The notes under the pieces: model-generated
The model's database searches: none
Told to the model about the DNA's origin: nothing
Seen by the model: only the letters and a program-made list of their open reading frames with translations
Source of the DNA: Streptomyces canus
Lineage (GTDB): Bacteria > Actinomycetota > Actinomycetes > Streptomycetales > Streptomycetaceae
DNA: 64,000 nucleotides
NCBI RefSeq assembly: GCF_030815415.1
Contig: NZ_JAUSWW010000001.1
Span: 4,960,001 to 5,024,000, forward strand
Direction: 5' to 3'
Program-made: the position numbers and the translations under genes
In this document: piece by piece, positions 24,194-33,317 of the stretch
How the letters are laid out: the number at the start of each line of letters is the position of its first letter
How positions within the stretch are numbered: the stretch's first letter is position 1

Positions 24194-24407
24194 GTGAATC
24201 CCCCTGTGCGGTACGGGTGTTGGCATGGGCCGCTCGACCGGGTGCCGGGAGCGGCGTGCTTGGATGGCAACAGCTTGTGCGGTGATCCGTCCCGACCGCC
24301 ACGATTGCCGGGGTATCCGGGACGCTGGAACGCCTGAAACAGGTCTGACCTGGGGGAATGACCTCCCCCTGGAATGGTGGTCCGGGATGCGGGGAGAGAG
24401 TGGAAGA

Positions 24408-25670
24408 GTGGCGGGCGACGAATTCTCGGAGCTGTTGGGCCAGTTGAAGGACCGGTCCGGGCTCAGTTACGGGGTGCTCGGGAAGCGGCTGCACACGAGT
24501 ACGTCCACCCTTCACCGGTACGTCAACGGGGACGCCGTACCGACGGACTACGCGCCCGTGGAACGGTTCGCGCGGGTGTGCGGGGCGACGCCTGTGGAAC
24601 TGGTGGAACTGCATCGGCGGTGGGTTCTCGCGGATGCCCGCCGGGGGCAGAAGGCCGGCGTGGCGCCCGAAGCCACGCAGACTCCTGAAGCGACTGAGGC
24701 AGCCGGCCCGTCCGCCGAGGAGGAACCGCAGACGCGGACTGCCGCGGCGGCCGGGACCCCTCGTCGGCGTACCGTCGTCCTCGCCGGGGCCGCCGTGGCC
24801 GCCGTCCTCGTGTCGGCCGCGCTCGTGGCTAATCTCGTGCCCGGCGACGGCGATGACGAGCAGGGCGGGAAGCAGTCGGCGGGGGCTGCCGCCCCGTCCG
24901 TCGACGAGAGTCCCCGCGCCTCCGGGTCGGCCGACGCGAAGGGCGGGTCGGCCTCGCCGTCCGTCTCCCCCAGTGGCAGCCCCAGGGCTTCCGCCTCCGC
25001 CTCCCGCAGCGGCGGGGCCGGGGCCGCCCCAGGCGACAGCGGTGTCGAGGAGAAGGCCACCGCGCCGGCCGTCGCCGTCAGTCCGTACAAGTGGGAAACC
25101 GATTGCGGCCCCCACTTCCTGGTCGACCGCAAGCCCGAACAGGTGCCTCCCCCGCCGGGTGAGCAGGACGCTCGCGGGTGGGTCAACGCGCTCGGCGCGG
25201 TCTCCGCCGGGCGGCAGATGCTCGCGCTGACCGTGCAGGGCACCGGGAAGGCCACCGTCGTCCTGGACGACCTGCATGTGCGGGTGGTGGAGAAGAGCGC
25301 GCCGCTCGACTGGAACGACTTCTCGATGGGCGTCGGCTGCGGTGGCGACGTGGACACCACGGCCTTCGCGGTGGACCTCGACGCCGGGCGGCCCGCGGTC
25401 TCCCCCGAGGCCGGTCAGCGCGACTTCCCGTACAAGGTGAGCGAGTCCGACCCCGAGGTCTTCTACATCCTCGCGGACGCGCGGGCCCACCACGTCAGTT
25501 GGTACCTGGAGCTGGACTGGTCCAGCGGCGACCAGAAGGGCACCGTACGCGTCGACGACCAGGGGCGGCCCTTCCGGACCAGCGGAAACGCGGGACGGCC
25601 CGCCTACGACTATCCGCTCGGTGCCTCCGAGTGGGGGCGCAACGAGTTCGAGCCCGACATCCCCGGCTGA
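24408..25670 (+). CDS. Membrane-anchored XRE protein with extracytoplasmic domain
   Basis: A 420-residue protein. The N-terminal XRE helix-turn-helix (EFSELLGQLKDRSGLSYGVLGKRL, then STSTLHRYVNGDAVP) is followed by a Pro/Glu/Ala linker, a membrane segment at about residues 121-143 (TVVLAGAAVAAVLVSAALVANL), a Ser/Pro/Ala-rich spacer and a C-terminal extracytoplasmic domain with two Cys (TDCGPHFLVD, GVGCGGDVD). DNA binding inside and a folded domain outside suggests a one-component transmembrane regulator. GTG 24408 is preferred to ATG 24387 because GGGGAG precedes it and MAGDEF-like starts are usual. It is divergent from the DUF4232 lipoprotein, a possible target. Confidence 0.8.
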   Translation: MAGDEFSELLGQLKDRSGLSYGVLGKRLHTSTSTLHRYVNGDAVPTDYAPVERFARVCGATPVELVELHRRWVLADARRGQKAGVAPEATQTPEATEAAGPSAEEEPQTRTAAAAGTPRRRTVVLAGAAVAAVLVSAALVANLVPGDGDDEQGGKQSAGAAAPSVDESPRASGSADAKGGSASPSVSPSGSPRASASASRSGGAGAAPGDSGVEEKATAPAVAVSPYKWETDCGPHFLVDRKPEQVPPPPGEQDARGWVNALGAVSAGRQMLALTVQGTGKATVVLDDLHVRVVEKSAPLDWNDFSMGVGCGGDVDTTAFAVDLDAGRPAVSPEAGQRDFPYKVSESDPEVFYILADARAHHVSWYLELDWSSGDQKGTVRVDDQGRPFRTSGNAGRPAYDYPLGASEWGRNEFEPDIPG

Positions 25671-25689
25671 GCGTCCGGGGGCGGCGGGG

Positions 25690-27039
25690 TCAGACGGGTT
25701 CGGACTGCCGTTCCGGCTGTTCCACCGGAGCGGGTGCCTTCTCCCACTGTCCGGTGGTCCGTACGTAGCCGTAGATCACCGAGGCCATCGCCAGCAGGAG
25801 GAGCGGGCCGTAGAGCCACGGCTGGTCGGCCATCTGCACCGGCAGGAAGCGGTACGACAGCAGGAGTCCGGCGAAGACCGTGGCGCCGTAGGCGACCAGC
25901 TGGAGGCCCGACCGGTCCCAGCCGCGGTCGTAGGTGCGCAGGGCCGCCTCGATGGTGAGCACGAACACCACGCCGGCGACGAGGTCGACGCCGTAGTGGT
26001 AGCCGAAGCCCAGCGTCGCGGCGAGCGTGGCCACCAGCCAGAACGTGCCTGCCCAGCGCAGCGCTCTCGGGCCCTTGCGGGAGTGGATGAAGATCGCGAC
26101 GGCCCATGCCGTGTGCAGGCTCGGCATGCAGTTGCGGGGGGTGATGCCGTCGAACGGTATGGAGTGCGGGGTGGTGATCGGCGCCACCGTGTCCGGCCAG
26201 ATCTGGGCCACCGCCCACTGTCCGGTGGAGTGCGTCTCCGCCCAGATGGCGACGTCGGCCCAGTGCTCGGTGCCGTTGCCGTAGGCGAAGATCGGTCCGA
26301 CCACCGGGTAGATCATGTAGATGCCCGGCCCGAGGAGGCCGATCACCAGGAAGGTGCGCACCAGATGGTGGCGCGGGAAGCGGCGGTCGGCGGCCACGTT
26401 GCGCAGTTGGTACAGGGCGACGAGGACCGCGGCGACCGCGAGGTTGCCGTACACGAAGTCGAGGAGGTTGAAGCCGAACGTGCCGGTGGCCTCGACGATC
26501 CGGCCCACGACCCATGACGGGTCGCCCAGCGCGTGGTCGGCGGTCGCGACGTACGGGTCGAGCACCGTCGGGCGGGTCTTGGAGGTGAGGAGCAGCCAGG
26601 TGTCCCCGGCCTTGCGGCCGGCCCCCAGCAGCAGTCCGAGGCCCGCGCCCTTCAGCAGCAGAACACGTTCCGCGCCGGTGCGTCGGGTGAGCGCGAAGAC
26701 GGCGCAGCCCACGATCACCCACAGCGCGCCGATACCGAAGGGATGGCCCTCCGTCACCTTGATGCCGGCCGCCCAGCGGACCAGCGCGATGACCGCGTCG
26801 ATGCCGAGCGCGGTGCCGAGCGCGAGGAACCGCTGCCGCCAGGGGAGCACGACCAGCGTCAACGCCAGACCGGCGTACAGCAGTCCGCCCGACTTGGGGG
26901 CGGATATCAGCTCGCGCAGCTGGCAGGTGAGCGGTCCCGGCAGACCGTAGTGACGTGCGGCGATCTCCAGCATGACGAGAAACGCGAGGGTCACCGCGCC
27001 CGCGGCGACCCACAGCACCGCTCGCGACTGACCCTTCAC
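25690..27039 (-). CDS. PAP2-superfamily membrane enzyme
   Basis: A 449-residue polytopic membrane protein with about 10 hydrophobic segments. The C-terminal half has the PAP2 signature in two blocks: CMPSLHTAWAV and GYHYGVDLVAG, each with a catalytic His, as in inositol-phosphorylceramide-synthase-like (Aur1-type) PAP2 proteins. It is expected to handle phospholipid head groups or polyprenyl phosphates at the membrane. The frame is open to GTG 27090, but the extra codons there are AT-rich and unlike coding sequence, so GTG 27039 is taken as start. The AT-rich stretch 27055-27115 is then its promoter. Confidence 0.82.
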   Translation of the reverse strand: MKGQSRAVLWVAAGAVTLAFLVMLEIAARHYGLPGPLTCQLRELISAPKSGGLLYAGLALTLVVLPWRQRFLALGTALGIDAVIALVRWAAGIKVTEGHPFGIGALWVIVGCAVFALTRRTGAERVLLLKGAGLGLLLGAGRKAGDTWLLLTSKTRPTVLDPYVATADHALGDPSWVVGRIVEATGTFGFNLLDFVYGNLAVAAVLVALYQLRNVAADRRFPRHHLVRTFLVIGLLGPGIYMIYPVVGPIFAYGNGTEHWADVAIWAETHSTGQWAVAQIWPDTVAPITTPHSIPFDGITPRNCMPSLHTAWAVAIFIHSRKGPRALRWAGTFWLVATLAATLGFGYHYGVDLVAGVVFVLTIEAALRTYDRGWDRSGLQLVAYGATVFAGLLLSYRFLPVQMADQPWLYGPLLLLAMASVIYGYVRTTGQWEKAPAPVEQPERQSEPV

Positions 27040-27244
27040 TCGCGAAAGCGCCCGTGGTGATATGTTTATCAACTTTGACCGATTTTTCACGTGTGAGGTG
27101 AAGTGGCTACGTATCGCGCTCGATGGGGGTGTTCGTCGCGAGCTCGAACATGTTAGCGGAGCCGCTCACGGGTTTCACCAAAATTAACCGAGCGCACACC
27201 TTGGCGACCGTCGGTCACGGACGTCGGCAGGAGGGCGGGGCGGG

Positions 27245-27547
27245 TCAGCCGAGAAGGCGGTCGACCGAGCCGTAGGACAGGTCGGGGGCCGGGGCCGCCT
27301 TGGGGGGCGCGTTCTCGCAGGTGAAGCCGAGACGGACTAGGGCGCGGACCACTTCCGCGGCGGTGAAGTCACGGGGATCCTGACCCGTGATCACCGCTCC
27401 CACCTGCTTGACGGGGTACGGCCGGCCACCGATGGCGACCGAGGCGACAGAGGCGTCGGTCACCGGCTCGGGCCGGATCTTCTCCATCGACTTCTCCACT
27501 TCGGCCTTGGACAGGTCGAAGGGGTAACGGGCGATCACACAGCGCAT
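27245..27547 (-). CDS. Small conserved protein beside csp copy 2
   Basis: A 100-residue basic-acidic protein starting MRCVIARYPFDLSKAEVEKSM, with a middle GGRPYPVKQVGAVITGQDPRDF and a hydrophobic VVRALVRLGF helix. GAGG lies just before the ATG at 27547. I do not know its function; it looks like a conserved streptomycete protein. It follows the terminator of csp copy 2 on the same strand, so it may be part of the cold-shock neighbourhood. Confidence 0.6.
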   Translation of the reverse strand: MRCVIARYPFDLSKAEVEKSMEKIRPEPVTDASVASVAIGGRPYPVKQVGAVITGQDPRDFTAAEVVRALVRLGFTCENAPPKAAPAPDLSYGSVDRLLG

Positions 27548-27602
27548 GGTGCCTCACCAGGTCAGGGCGGATCCGGCGTGCGAACGGGGCCGGAGAAACG
27601 GA

Positions 27603-27633
27603 CAGGGGCCCGCACCCAAGGCGCGGGCCCCTG
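27603..27633 (-). terminator. Terminator of csp copy 2
   Basis: CAGGGGCCCGC and GCGGGCCCCTG form an 11-bp stem 12 nt beyond the csp stop. The stem core GGGGCCC is shared with the other cold-shock terminators. Confidence 0.85.
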
Positions 27634-27645
27634 CTCAGCCGTGTG

Positions 27646-27849
27646 TCAGGCGGGGACGATGTTCTCCGCCTGCGGGCCCTTCTGGCCCTGCGTGACGTCG
27701 AAAGTCACCTTCTGGCCTTCCTGAAGCTCGCGGAAGCCCTGGGTGGCGATGTTCGAGTAGTGAGCGAAGACGTCGGGGCCTCCACCCTCCTGCTCGATGA
27801 AGCCGAAGCCCTTTTCCGCGTTGAACCACTTCACAGTGCCGGTGGCCAT
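27646..27849 (-). CDS. Cold shock protein, CspA family (copy 2)
   Basis: A 67-residue cold-shock domain with KGFGFI (RNP1) and DVFAHYSNI (RNP2), nearly the same as copy 1; differences lie in the loops (EQEGGGPD, TFDVTQGQKGPQ). ATG 27849 fits the family start; GGAG precedes it. RNA chaperone of the cytosol. Next to it are a small conserved gene and, 250 nt upstream on the same strand, a MerR regulator, echoing the copy-1 module. Confidence 0.97.
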   Translation of the reverse strand: MATGTVKWFNAEKGFGFIEQEGGGPDVFAHYSNIATQGFRELQEGQKVTFDVTQGQKGPQAENIVPA

Positions 27850-28099
27850 GTGTTTTCTCCTACTTAGGCAGTGCTGGAACCCGCACCTCGCGAGCTCCCT
27901 CATCGCTGTCGATGATCACCTGCCCCGGGAAAACCGGCATGAATGGCAAGAATGGCAACCACAACTGCAACTGATATTCAGCCTAGCACGGACGAAATCG
28001 ACGGCAAGAATAGGCGGGCAATCGGCGGAAAAACTGTCGGCGCCCCCGAAAGTACTTTTTCCTGACCGGTCGGATTTCTACTCTGGCGCAGTGAGATAT

Positions 28100-28420
28100 T
28101 CACTCGCCGCGGCGCAGTTTCTCGTGGGTGCGCAGCACGTCGGCCAGCTGGCCCTCGAGGCCGATGATCCTGCAGACCGCCTCGACCGGAGTGCCCTGGT
28201 CGACCAGGTCGCGGGCGCGTGGGGCGAGGCGCAGCTGGTGGCGCGAGTAGCGGCGATGGCCGCCCTCCGACCGTATCGGCGCGATGAGTCCGGCCTCGCC
28301 GAGCGCCCTGAGGAACCCGGGGCCGGCGCCGATGACCTCCGCGGCACGGCCCATGGTGTACGCGGGGTGGTGGTCGTCGTCGAGCCGGTCGACGGCGTAC
28401 GACCGGTCTGCCGAGGGCAT
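28100..28420 (-). CDS. MerR-family regulator of the cold-shock module (copy 2)
   Basis: A 106-residue minimal MerR protein: YTMGRAAEVIGAGPGFLRALGEAGLI and SEGGHRRYSRHQLRL form the helix-turn-helix and wing, followed by a short helix (GLEGQLADVLRTHEKLRRGE). No ligand domain. GGGAAGG is placed 7 nt before ATG 28420. About two thirds of its residues match copy 1 at 9600. It lies upstream of csp copy 2 with an AT-richer 250-nt gap, which may be the control region of csp. Confidence 0.87.
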   Translation of the reverse strand: MPSADRSYAVDRLDDDHHPAYTMGRAAEVIGAGPGFLRALGEAGLIAPIRSEGGHRRYSRHQLRLAPRARDLVDQGTPVEAVCRIIGLEGQLADVLRTHEKLRRGE

Positions 28421-28530
28421 GTGTGCCTTCCCGCGGACCGCCTGTCACGCCGGCTCGGGGGAACTGGTTCCCGTACCGGAATTCTAGTCGGCTCCGTCGA
28501 AATCCTGCTGTGACGAGCACAGAATCCGTG

Positions 28531-29298
28531 TCAGCGGAGCACCAGGAGCCGGCGGTCGGCCGGTCGGGACGCCTCTCGGACCCCGGCCGTCGGCAGACAG
28601 CGCCAGCCCCAGGACAGCAGTGCCTCGACGGTGTCCGTGTCGCCGCGATCGACGAGCGTGACGCCGATCGCCGCGGTGTGATCGCTCAGCAGCCGCTTCT
28701 GCAGGCGCCGGGCGAGGTTCCAATCGCGACTCTGGTCCTGGGTACGCACCCGGCGCCCGACCAGGATGTCGCCGATCACGAACAGACCTCCGGGGGCGGC
28801 GAGGCCCAGCAGGTCCGCGGGGAGGTATCCGTCGAGCTCCTGGCACCAGGTGTCGTCGCCGAGTACGGGGAAGCCGTAGGCGCAGGCCGTGAGGACGGTG
28901 TCGCCCGAAGGGCGGGTGGTCTCCGCCACCAGCAGCTCGAACCCGGGCCGCCGCATGTGCTCCGCGAGCCGCCGGAGAAAGGCGTCGGACCTGGCCTGGG
29001 CCGAGGGGATCGAGCCGTCCGACGCTGCCGAGTGGTCCGGAGAGACCGGGCGGGTAGAGGTGGCATAGGGGTTCGGGCGGTTCGAGGTGCGCGGTTTGCG
29101 TCGTCCGCTCGGTGTGGTCTGTGTGTACAGCTCGCCGAGTTCGCCCATGCGGTCGGCGATCTGGCGGCGGGTCAGCGGGCGGAGGAGTTCGCCCTCCTCG
29201 GGGGAGGGTCCCTGTCGGTGCCGCGGTGGATGCGGTCGGCCCCGGACCGGGCTCCCGGAGTGGGCGGTCGCCGGGCGGTCGGGGCTGTTCGAGGTCAT
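28531..29298 (-). CDS. Hypothetical protein, possibly GNAT-like
   Basis: A 255-residue protein. The first 85 residues are a disordered Pro/Arg/Ser-rich arm with one helix (RQIADRMGELGELYTQT); the rest is alpha/beta (FLRRLAEHMRRPGFELLVAET, TACAYGFPVLGDD, LFVIGDILVGRRVRTQD). The strand-helix order and the VRTQDQSRDWNLARRLQKRLL segment recall the acetyl-CoA region of GNAT acetyltransferases, but a clear Q/RxxGxG/A box is missing. Function is open. It is read away from the amidohydrolase gene. Confidence 0.5.
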   Translation of the reverse strand: MTSNSPDRPATAHSGSPVRGRPHPPRHRQGPSPEEGELLRPLTRRQIADRMGELGELYTQTTPSGRRKPRTSNRPNPYATSTRPVSPDHSAASDGSIPSAQARSDAFLRRLAEHMRRPGFELLVAETTRPSGDTVLTACAYGFPVLGDDTWCQELDGYLPADLLGLAAPGGLFVIGDILVGRRVRTQDQSRDWNLARRLQKRLLSDHTAAIGVTLVDRGDTDTVEALLSWGWRCLPTAGVREASRPADRRLLVLR

Positions 29299-29494
29299 GA
29301 GGCGAACCCTGCCCCGGGCCCGACGGTGGCCGGCCCGGCATCGTCGTTCGCCGAGAACGGCACCGGAGCGGAGCCGGCGCGCGAAGAGCCCTCGGTGCCT
29401 TCGAGCCTACGCCCGCCGCCGTGCCGGAGCCCGGCCGCGGGAAGGGCCGCTGCGCCGTTGGACGCGCGGCCTCGTCAGAGGCGATCGTGGGGGC

Positions 29495-30418
29495 ATGAGC
29501 GATCAGGCGGCCATGAGCGACGTGTCTTCGGGCGAGGAAGCCGGCGAGGTGTGCCGCTTCTGGGGGCGGTTGGGGATTCCCGGGCTGATCGACGTGCATA
29601 CGCACTTCATGCCCGAGCGGGTCCTGCGCAAGGTCTGGGAGTACTTCGACGCGCTCGGACCGCTGACCGGTGGCCTGGAGTGGCCGATCACCTACCGGCA
29701 GGAGGAGGCCGAACGGGCGGCGCTGCTGCGGGAGTTCGGCGTACGGGCCTTCACCTCGATGCTCTACCCGCACAAGCCGGGCATGGCCCGGTGGCTGAAC
29801 GACTGGGCCGCCGACTTCGCCCGCCGCACCCCCGACTGTCTGCACACCGCCACGCTCTTTCCCGAGCCGGACACCGAGACCTACGTCCGCGAGGCCGTCG
29901 AGGCGGGGGCGCGGGTCTTCAAGGCGCATGTGCAGGTGGGGGCGTACGACCCGGCGGACGAACTCCTCGACGGGGCCTGGGGGTTGCTGGCGGAGGCCGG
30001 GGTCCCCGTCGTCATCCACTGCGGCTCCGGTCCGGCGCCCGGCAAGCACACCGGCCCCGAGCCGGTCGCCCGGGTGCTGGGGCGCCACCCCCGGCTGCGG
30101 CTGATCGTCGCGCACATGGGGATGCCCGAGTACGAGGACTTCCTCGGCCTCGCGGAGCGGTACGGGGAGGTGCGGCTGGACACGACGATGGCGTTCACCG
30201 ACTTCACGGAGGACTTCATCCCGTTCCCCCGCCGGGCTCTGCCCCGCCTGACCGACCTCGGCGACCGCATCCTGCTCGGCACCGACTTCCCCAACATCCC
30301 CTATCCGTATGTGCACCAGCTGCACGCCCTGGAGCGGCTGGGTCTCGGGGAGCCGTGGCTGCGGCGGGTGTGCCATGACAACGCGGCGAGGTTGTTCGGG
30401 CTGACCGGCACGGCATGA
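29495..30418 (+). CDS. Amidohydrolase family (PF04909-type) metal enzyme
   Basis: A 307-residue TIM-barrel hydrolase. Metal ligands: DVHTHFMPE (HxH on strand 1), KAHVQ, VIHCGSG, VAHMGMPE and LGTDFPNIPY (the terminal Asp). Such proteins hydrolyse or decarboxylate small aromatic or amide substrates; the precise substrate cannot be told. ATG 29495 fits the family length; the frame is open much further upstream but with non-coding composition. A MarR regulator follows 43 nt downstream on the same strand, so the pair may respond to an aromatic compound. Confidence 0.85.
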   Translation: MSDQAAMSDVSSGEEAGEVCRFWGRLGIPGLIDVHTHFMPERVLRKVWEYFDALGPLTGGLEWPITYRQEEAERAALLREFGVRAFTSMLYPHKPGMARWLNDWAADFARRTPDCLHTATLFPEPDTETYVREAVEAGARVFKAHVQVGAYDPADELLDGAWGLLAEAGVPVVIHCGSGPAPGKHTGPEPVARVLGRHPRLRLIVAHMGMPEYEDFLGLAERYGEVRLDTTMAFTDFTEDFIPFPRRALPRLTDLGDRILLGTDFPNIPYPYVHQLHALERLGLGEPWLRRVCHDNAARLFGLTGTA

Positions 30419-30461
30419 TCAGGGGTGCACCGGCAGGGACGAGGAGAGGGGCGGCTGGGCC

Positions 30462-30956
30462 GTGGACGAGCGGGTGGAGATCTCGACGGCGAAGGAGGCC
30501 GCGGGCAATGAGCTGGTGCTCGCCTTCGGGCGGCTTCAGGGCGCGGCGAACCGGCTGGAGTACATCCTGGGGCGGGCTCTGGAGGTGGAGTGCGGGATCA
30601 GCCATCTGATGTTCGAGGTGCTGCTCATCCTGGGCCGGGCGGGCGAGCCGGGGCTGTCGATGCGGGCTGTCGCCCAGGAGCAGGTGCTGACGACCGGCGG
30701 CGCCACGCGGCTGGTGGACCGGATGGAGGCGGCGGGCCTGGTCGAGCGGGCCGAGGATCCCGGTGACCGGCGTGGGCGTCTGGTGCGGCTGACGCCCCGG
30801 GGCGAGGAGACCACGGTCGCCGCCGCGCGGGTGCACGTGGAGAACATCCGCCGCTATTTCGTGGCCCCTCTCCCGGCCGAGGACCGCGAGCGGTTCGCGG
30901 AGGACCTGCGCATCCTGAGCCACGCGGCGCGGGACGTCCTCCCGCGCCTGCCCTGA
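30462..30956 (+). CDS. MarR-family transcriptional regulator
   Basis: A 164-residue winged-helix protein: LMFEVLLILGRAGEPGLSMRAVAQEQVLTTGGATRLVDRMEAAGLV (in pieces) is the recognition helix region and EDPGDRRGRLVRLTPRG the wing. GTG 30462 starts it. MarR proteins are dimers that release DNA on binding phenolic ligands. It is likely to act on its own promoter and the amidohydrolase just upstream. It converges with trpF. Confidence 0.88.
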   Translation: MDERVEISTAKEAAGNELVLAFGRLQGAANRLEYILGRALEVECGISHLMFEVLLILGRAGEPGLSMRAVAQEQVLTTGGATRLVDRMEAAGLVERAEDPGDRRGRLVRLTPRGEETTVAAARVHVENIRRYFVAPLPAEDRERFAEDLRILSHAARDVLPRLP

Positions 30957-30977
30957 CGCCACCCGCCCCCTGCCGCG

Positions 30978-31601
30978 TCAGCCCGGCGGGCGGGCCGCCT
31001 TGACGAAGGCTGTGATCAGGGCGGGGTCCTTCACGCCGCGGGCGTGTTCCACTCCGCTGGAGACGTCGACGCCCCACGGGCTGGTCGCCTCGACGGCCAC
31101 CCGGACGTTGTCGGGGGTGAGCCCGCCGGCGAGGAGCCACTTCTCGCCGGGGGCGGCGAGGGGCTTGCTGGACCAGTCCCAGGCGATGCCGGAGCCGGGG
31201 ACGGGGGCGTCGAGCAGGAGCATGTCCTCGCCGTACTCACCGACGCGGGGCACGGAGTCGCCGAAGGCGGCGGCGCGGATCAGGGTCCAGTCACCGGTGG
31301 CGAGGGCGGCGTAGTACGCGTGGTCCTCGGGGCCGTGCAGCTGGACGGCGCCGAGGCCGGACTCGCCGGCCATGGCGCGTACGAAGTCCAGGGGCTCCTC
31401 GCGGAAGACGCCGACCGTCAGGACGTGCTCGGGCACCCGGCGGCTGAGCCGGGCGGCCGTGGCGGCGTCGACGCGGCGCGGGCTCTGGGAGAAGACGAAG
31501 CCGATGGCGTCGGCGCCGGCCTCGACGGCCGTGTCGACGTCCCGCTCGGTCTGCAGTCCGCAGATCTTGATGAACAGGGTTTCCCTGGAGTTCTCGCTCA
31601 C
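30978..31601 (-). CDS. trpF: Phosphoribosylanthranilate isomerase
   Basis: A 207-residue TIM barrel of usual length. Family signatures: FIKICGLQTERDVDTAVEAGADAIGFVF with the catalytic Cys, GAVQLHG, LLLDAPVPGSG (Asp of the active site region), LLAGGLTPDNV and GVDVSSGVEHARGVKD. It isomerises phosphoribosylanthranilate in tryptophan synthesis. GTG 31601 starts it. Streptomycetes normally rely on bifunctional PriA for this step, so a separate TrpF away from other trp genes is unusual. It may serve a specialised route or be an acquired gene. Confidence 0.92.
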   Translation of the reverse strand: MSENSRETLFIKICGLQTERDVDTAVEAGADAIGFVFSQSPRRVDAATAARLSRRVPEHVLTVGVFREEPLDFVRAMAGESGLGAVQLHGPEDHAYYAALATGDWTLIRAAAFGDSVPRVGEYGEDMLLLDAPVPGSGIAWDWSSKPLAAPGEKWLLAGGLTPDNVRVAVEATSPWGVDVSSGVEHARGVKDPALITAFVKAARPPG

Positions 31602-31630
31602 GGGTCCCAGACTGCCGTATCGCGCGCGGA

Positions 31631-31655
31631 AGGCCCGGACCGGGGACCCGGGCCT
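31631..31655 (-). terminator. Terminator of the pectate lyase gene
   Basis: AGGCCCGG pairs with CCGGGCCT around ACCGGGGAC, 19 nt past the lyase stop on the minus strand and upstream of trpF. Confidence 0.6.
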
Positions 31656-31673
31656 CCCACGCGGAAGGTGGCG

Positions 31674-33245
31674 TTACAGCGTGACCTTCGTGCCGCCGAT
31701 CGTCACGACCAGCGTGCCGTTCGAGGCGAAGGACCAGCCCAGGGCGCCGTTGTAGGCGGAGCAGCGGGAGCCGTTGGTGCCGGACCAGAACTGGTTGGAG
31801 CTGTCGGCGTCACCGACGTACCGGTCGGACGATCCGCTGTTGCAGGAGGTGTTGTTGCGGAACACCGAGGTGCCGCCGTCGAAGTTGAAGTTGCGCTCGG
31901 TGTTGGCGATGCTCAGGTTGTTCGAGATCGTCATCGTGCCCGGGTTGCTGTTGAAGGTGAACCCGTGCTTGCCGTTCTCGAAGGCGATGCTGCGCTTCAC
32001 GATGTGGTTGACCGCGATGCCGTCGCCGCCGAGCTTGTAGCCGTTGCGGTCGCCGTTGCCGGCCGTGGTGCCGTCGCTGAGGGTGCCGTTGTCGTAGGCG
32101 AGGGAGTCCTCGATGGTCACCGGGCCGATGGCACCGGTGTCGGTCTTGGTGTAGAGGTCCCAGCCGTCGTCGATGTTGTTGTGGGAGACGGCGTACCGGA
32201 AGACGTTGCCGCTGCCGGTCGTCAGCTTCGCGGCGAAGCCGTCGGCGTCCTCGCCGTCGGAGTCGGCGTTGTCGTGCGACTCGGCGCTGAGAATCAGGTT
32301 GTTGGCCGGCCACTCGCTGTTCGGGGTGGTGGAGGCCATCCGGCCGAGCTGGAGCCCGGTGTCACGGTTGTAGCGGGTCACCGTCCGCTCGATGACGTTG
32401 TTGCTGCCACCGACGTAGATCCCGTTGTCACCGGCGCGCTCGACGACGAGGCCCTTGATGTGCCAGTAGTTGGCGTTCAGCTGGAGCCCGCGGTTGGACG
32501 AGGCCTCGGTCTGCGCCGAGAAGTTGAGGACGGGGGTCTCACCCGCGTAGGCGGCGAGGGTGGTCCGGGCGGACGAGGTGCCGTTGCTGCCGGCCGGGAT
32601 GGTGACCGTCGTGGAGTGGTTGTACGTCCCTCCGCGCAGGTAGATCGTGCCGCCCGAGGACACCTTGCTGATCGCCGAGGCGAGGGTGGTCGGGGCGTCG
32701 ATCGTGCCGGCCGCGCCCGCGGTGCCGCTGGGCGAGACGTAGAGCGCGCCGCTCGCGGGAGGAGTGGTGCCGCCGTCGGGGGTCGTGGCCTCGAGGTAGT
32801 CGACGTTGGGCAGGCCGGTGGCGGTGGTCGGGGAGAGCCGGATGGTGTTGCTGCCCGAATTGACCGGCACGGTCAGGGTCTTGGTGGTCCAGCCCGTCCA
32901 GGTGCTCGTGCCCTCGAAGGAGACCGTGCTGACCGTGGTGCCGTTCACGATGATGTTCGCCGGTCGGGCGGTGGTGGTGCCGTTGGCGAAGCGGACGGCC
33001 ACGGTCGCCGTGCCGGCCGCGGATGAGGTGACGGTGAACTGGGCGTAGCCGCTGGTGGCGTTCGTGGCGTTGCAGAAGCCGCTGCCGGAGTAGCCGGTCC
33101 AGTCGCTCTCGATGGCGCCGGTGCAGACGGCCGGGGACGTCTCGGCCTCGTAGCGGGCGGTGGCGGCCTGCGCGGTGGGGCCGGACAGGGCGACGAAGGT
33201 GCCGCCGAGGAGGGCGGCGCAGGCTATGGCTGATCTCAGGTGCAT
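31674..33245 (-). CDS. Secreted pectate lyase-like beta-helix protein with CBM
   Basis: A 523-residue exported enzyme: signal peptide (ending TAQAA), an N-terminal carbohydrate-binding module of CBM35/CBM6 type (ATARYEAETSPAV, VAVRFANGTTTARPANI, VNSGSNTIRL), a Thr/Pro linker, then a right-handed parallel beta-helix (GGTIYLRGGTYNHSTT onward). The core AESHDNADSDGEDADGFAAK and SHNNIDDGWDLYTKTDTG match PL9 pectate lyases, with Asp clusters that bind Ca2+. It would cut polygalacturonate of plant cell walls. A GGAAAGCGCTTTCC palindrome 73 nt upstream is a likely LacI-type operator for substrate control. Confidence 0.88.
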   Translation of the reverse strand: MHLRSAIACAALLGGTFVALSGPTAQAATARYEAETSPAVCTGAIESDWTGYSGSGFCNATNATSGYAQFTVTSSAAGTATVAVRFANGTTTARPANIIVNGTTVSTVSFEGTSTWTGWTTKTLTVPVNSGSNTIRLSPTTATGLPNVDYLEATTPDGGTTPPASGALYVSPSGTAGAAGTIDAPTTLASAISKVSSGGTIYLRGGTYNHSTTVTIPAGSNGTSSARTTLAAYAGETPVLNFSAQTEASSNRGLQLNANYWHIKGLVVERAGDNGIYVGGSNNVIERTVTRYNRDTGLQLGRMASTTPNSEWPANNLILSAESHDNADSDGEDADGFAAKLTTGSGNVFRYAVSHNNIDDGWDLYTKTDTGAIGPVTIEDSLAYDNGTLSDGTTAGNGDRNGYKLGGDGIAVNHIVKRSIAFENGKHGFTFNSNPGTMTISNNLSIANTERNFNFDGGTSVFRNNTSCNSGSSDRYVGDADSSNQFWSGTNGSRCSAYNGALGWSFASNGTLVVTIGGTKVTL

Positions 33246-33317
33246 CGTGGATCTCCATCTCCAGGACGGTGCGGGTCGTGCCAGAGGGGTGGAGCGGGTG
33301 GGTCTGAAGCAAGGCTT

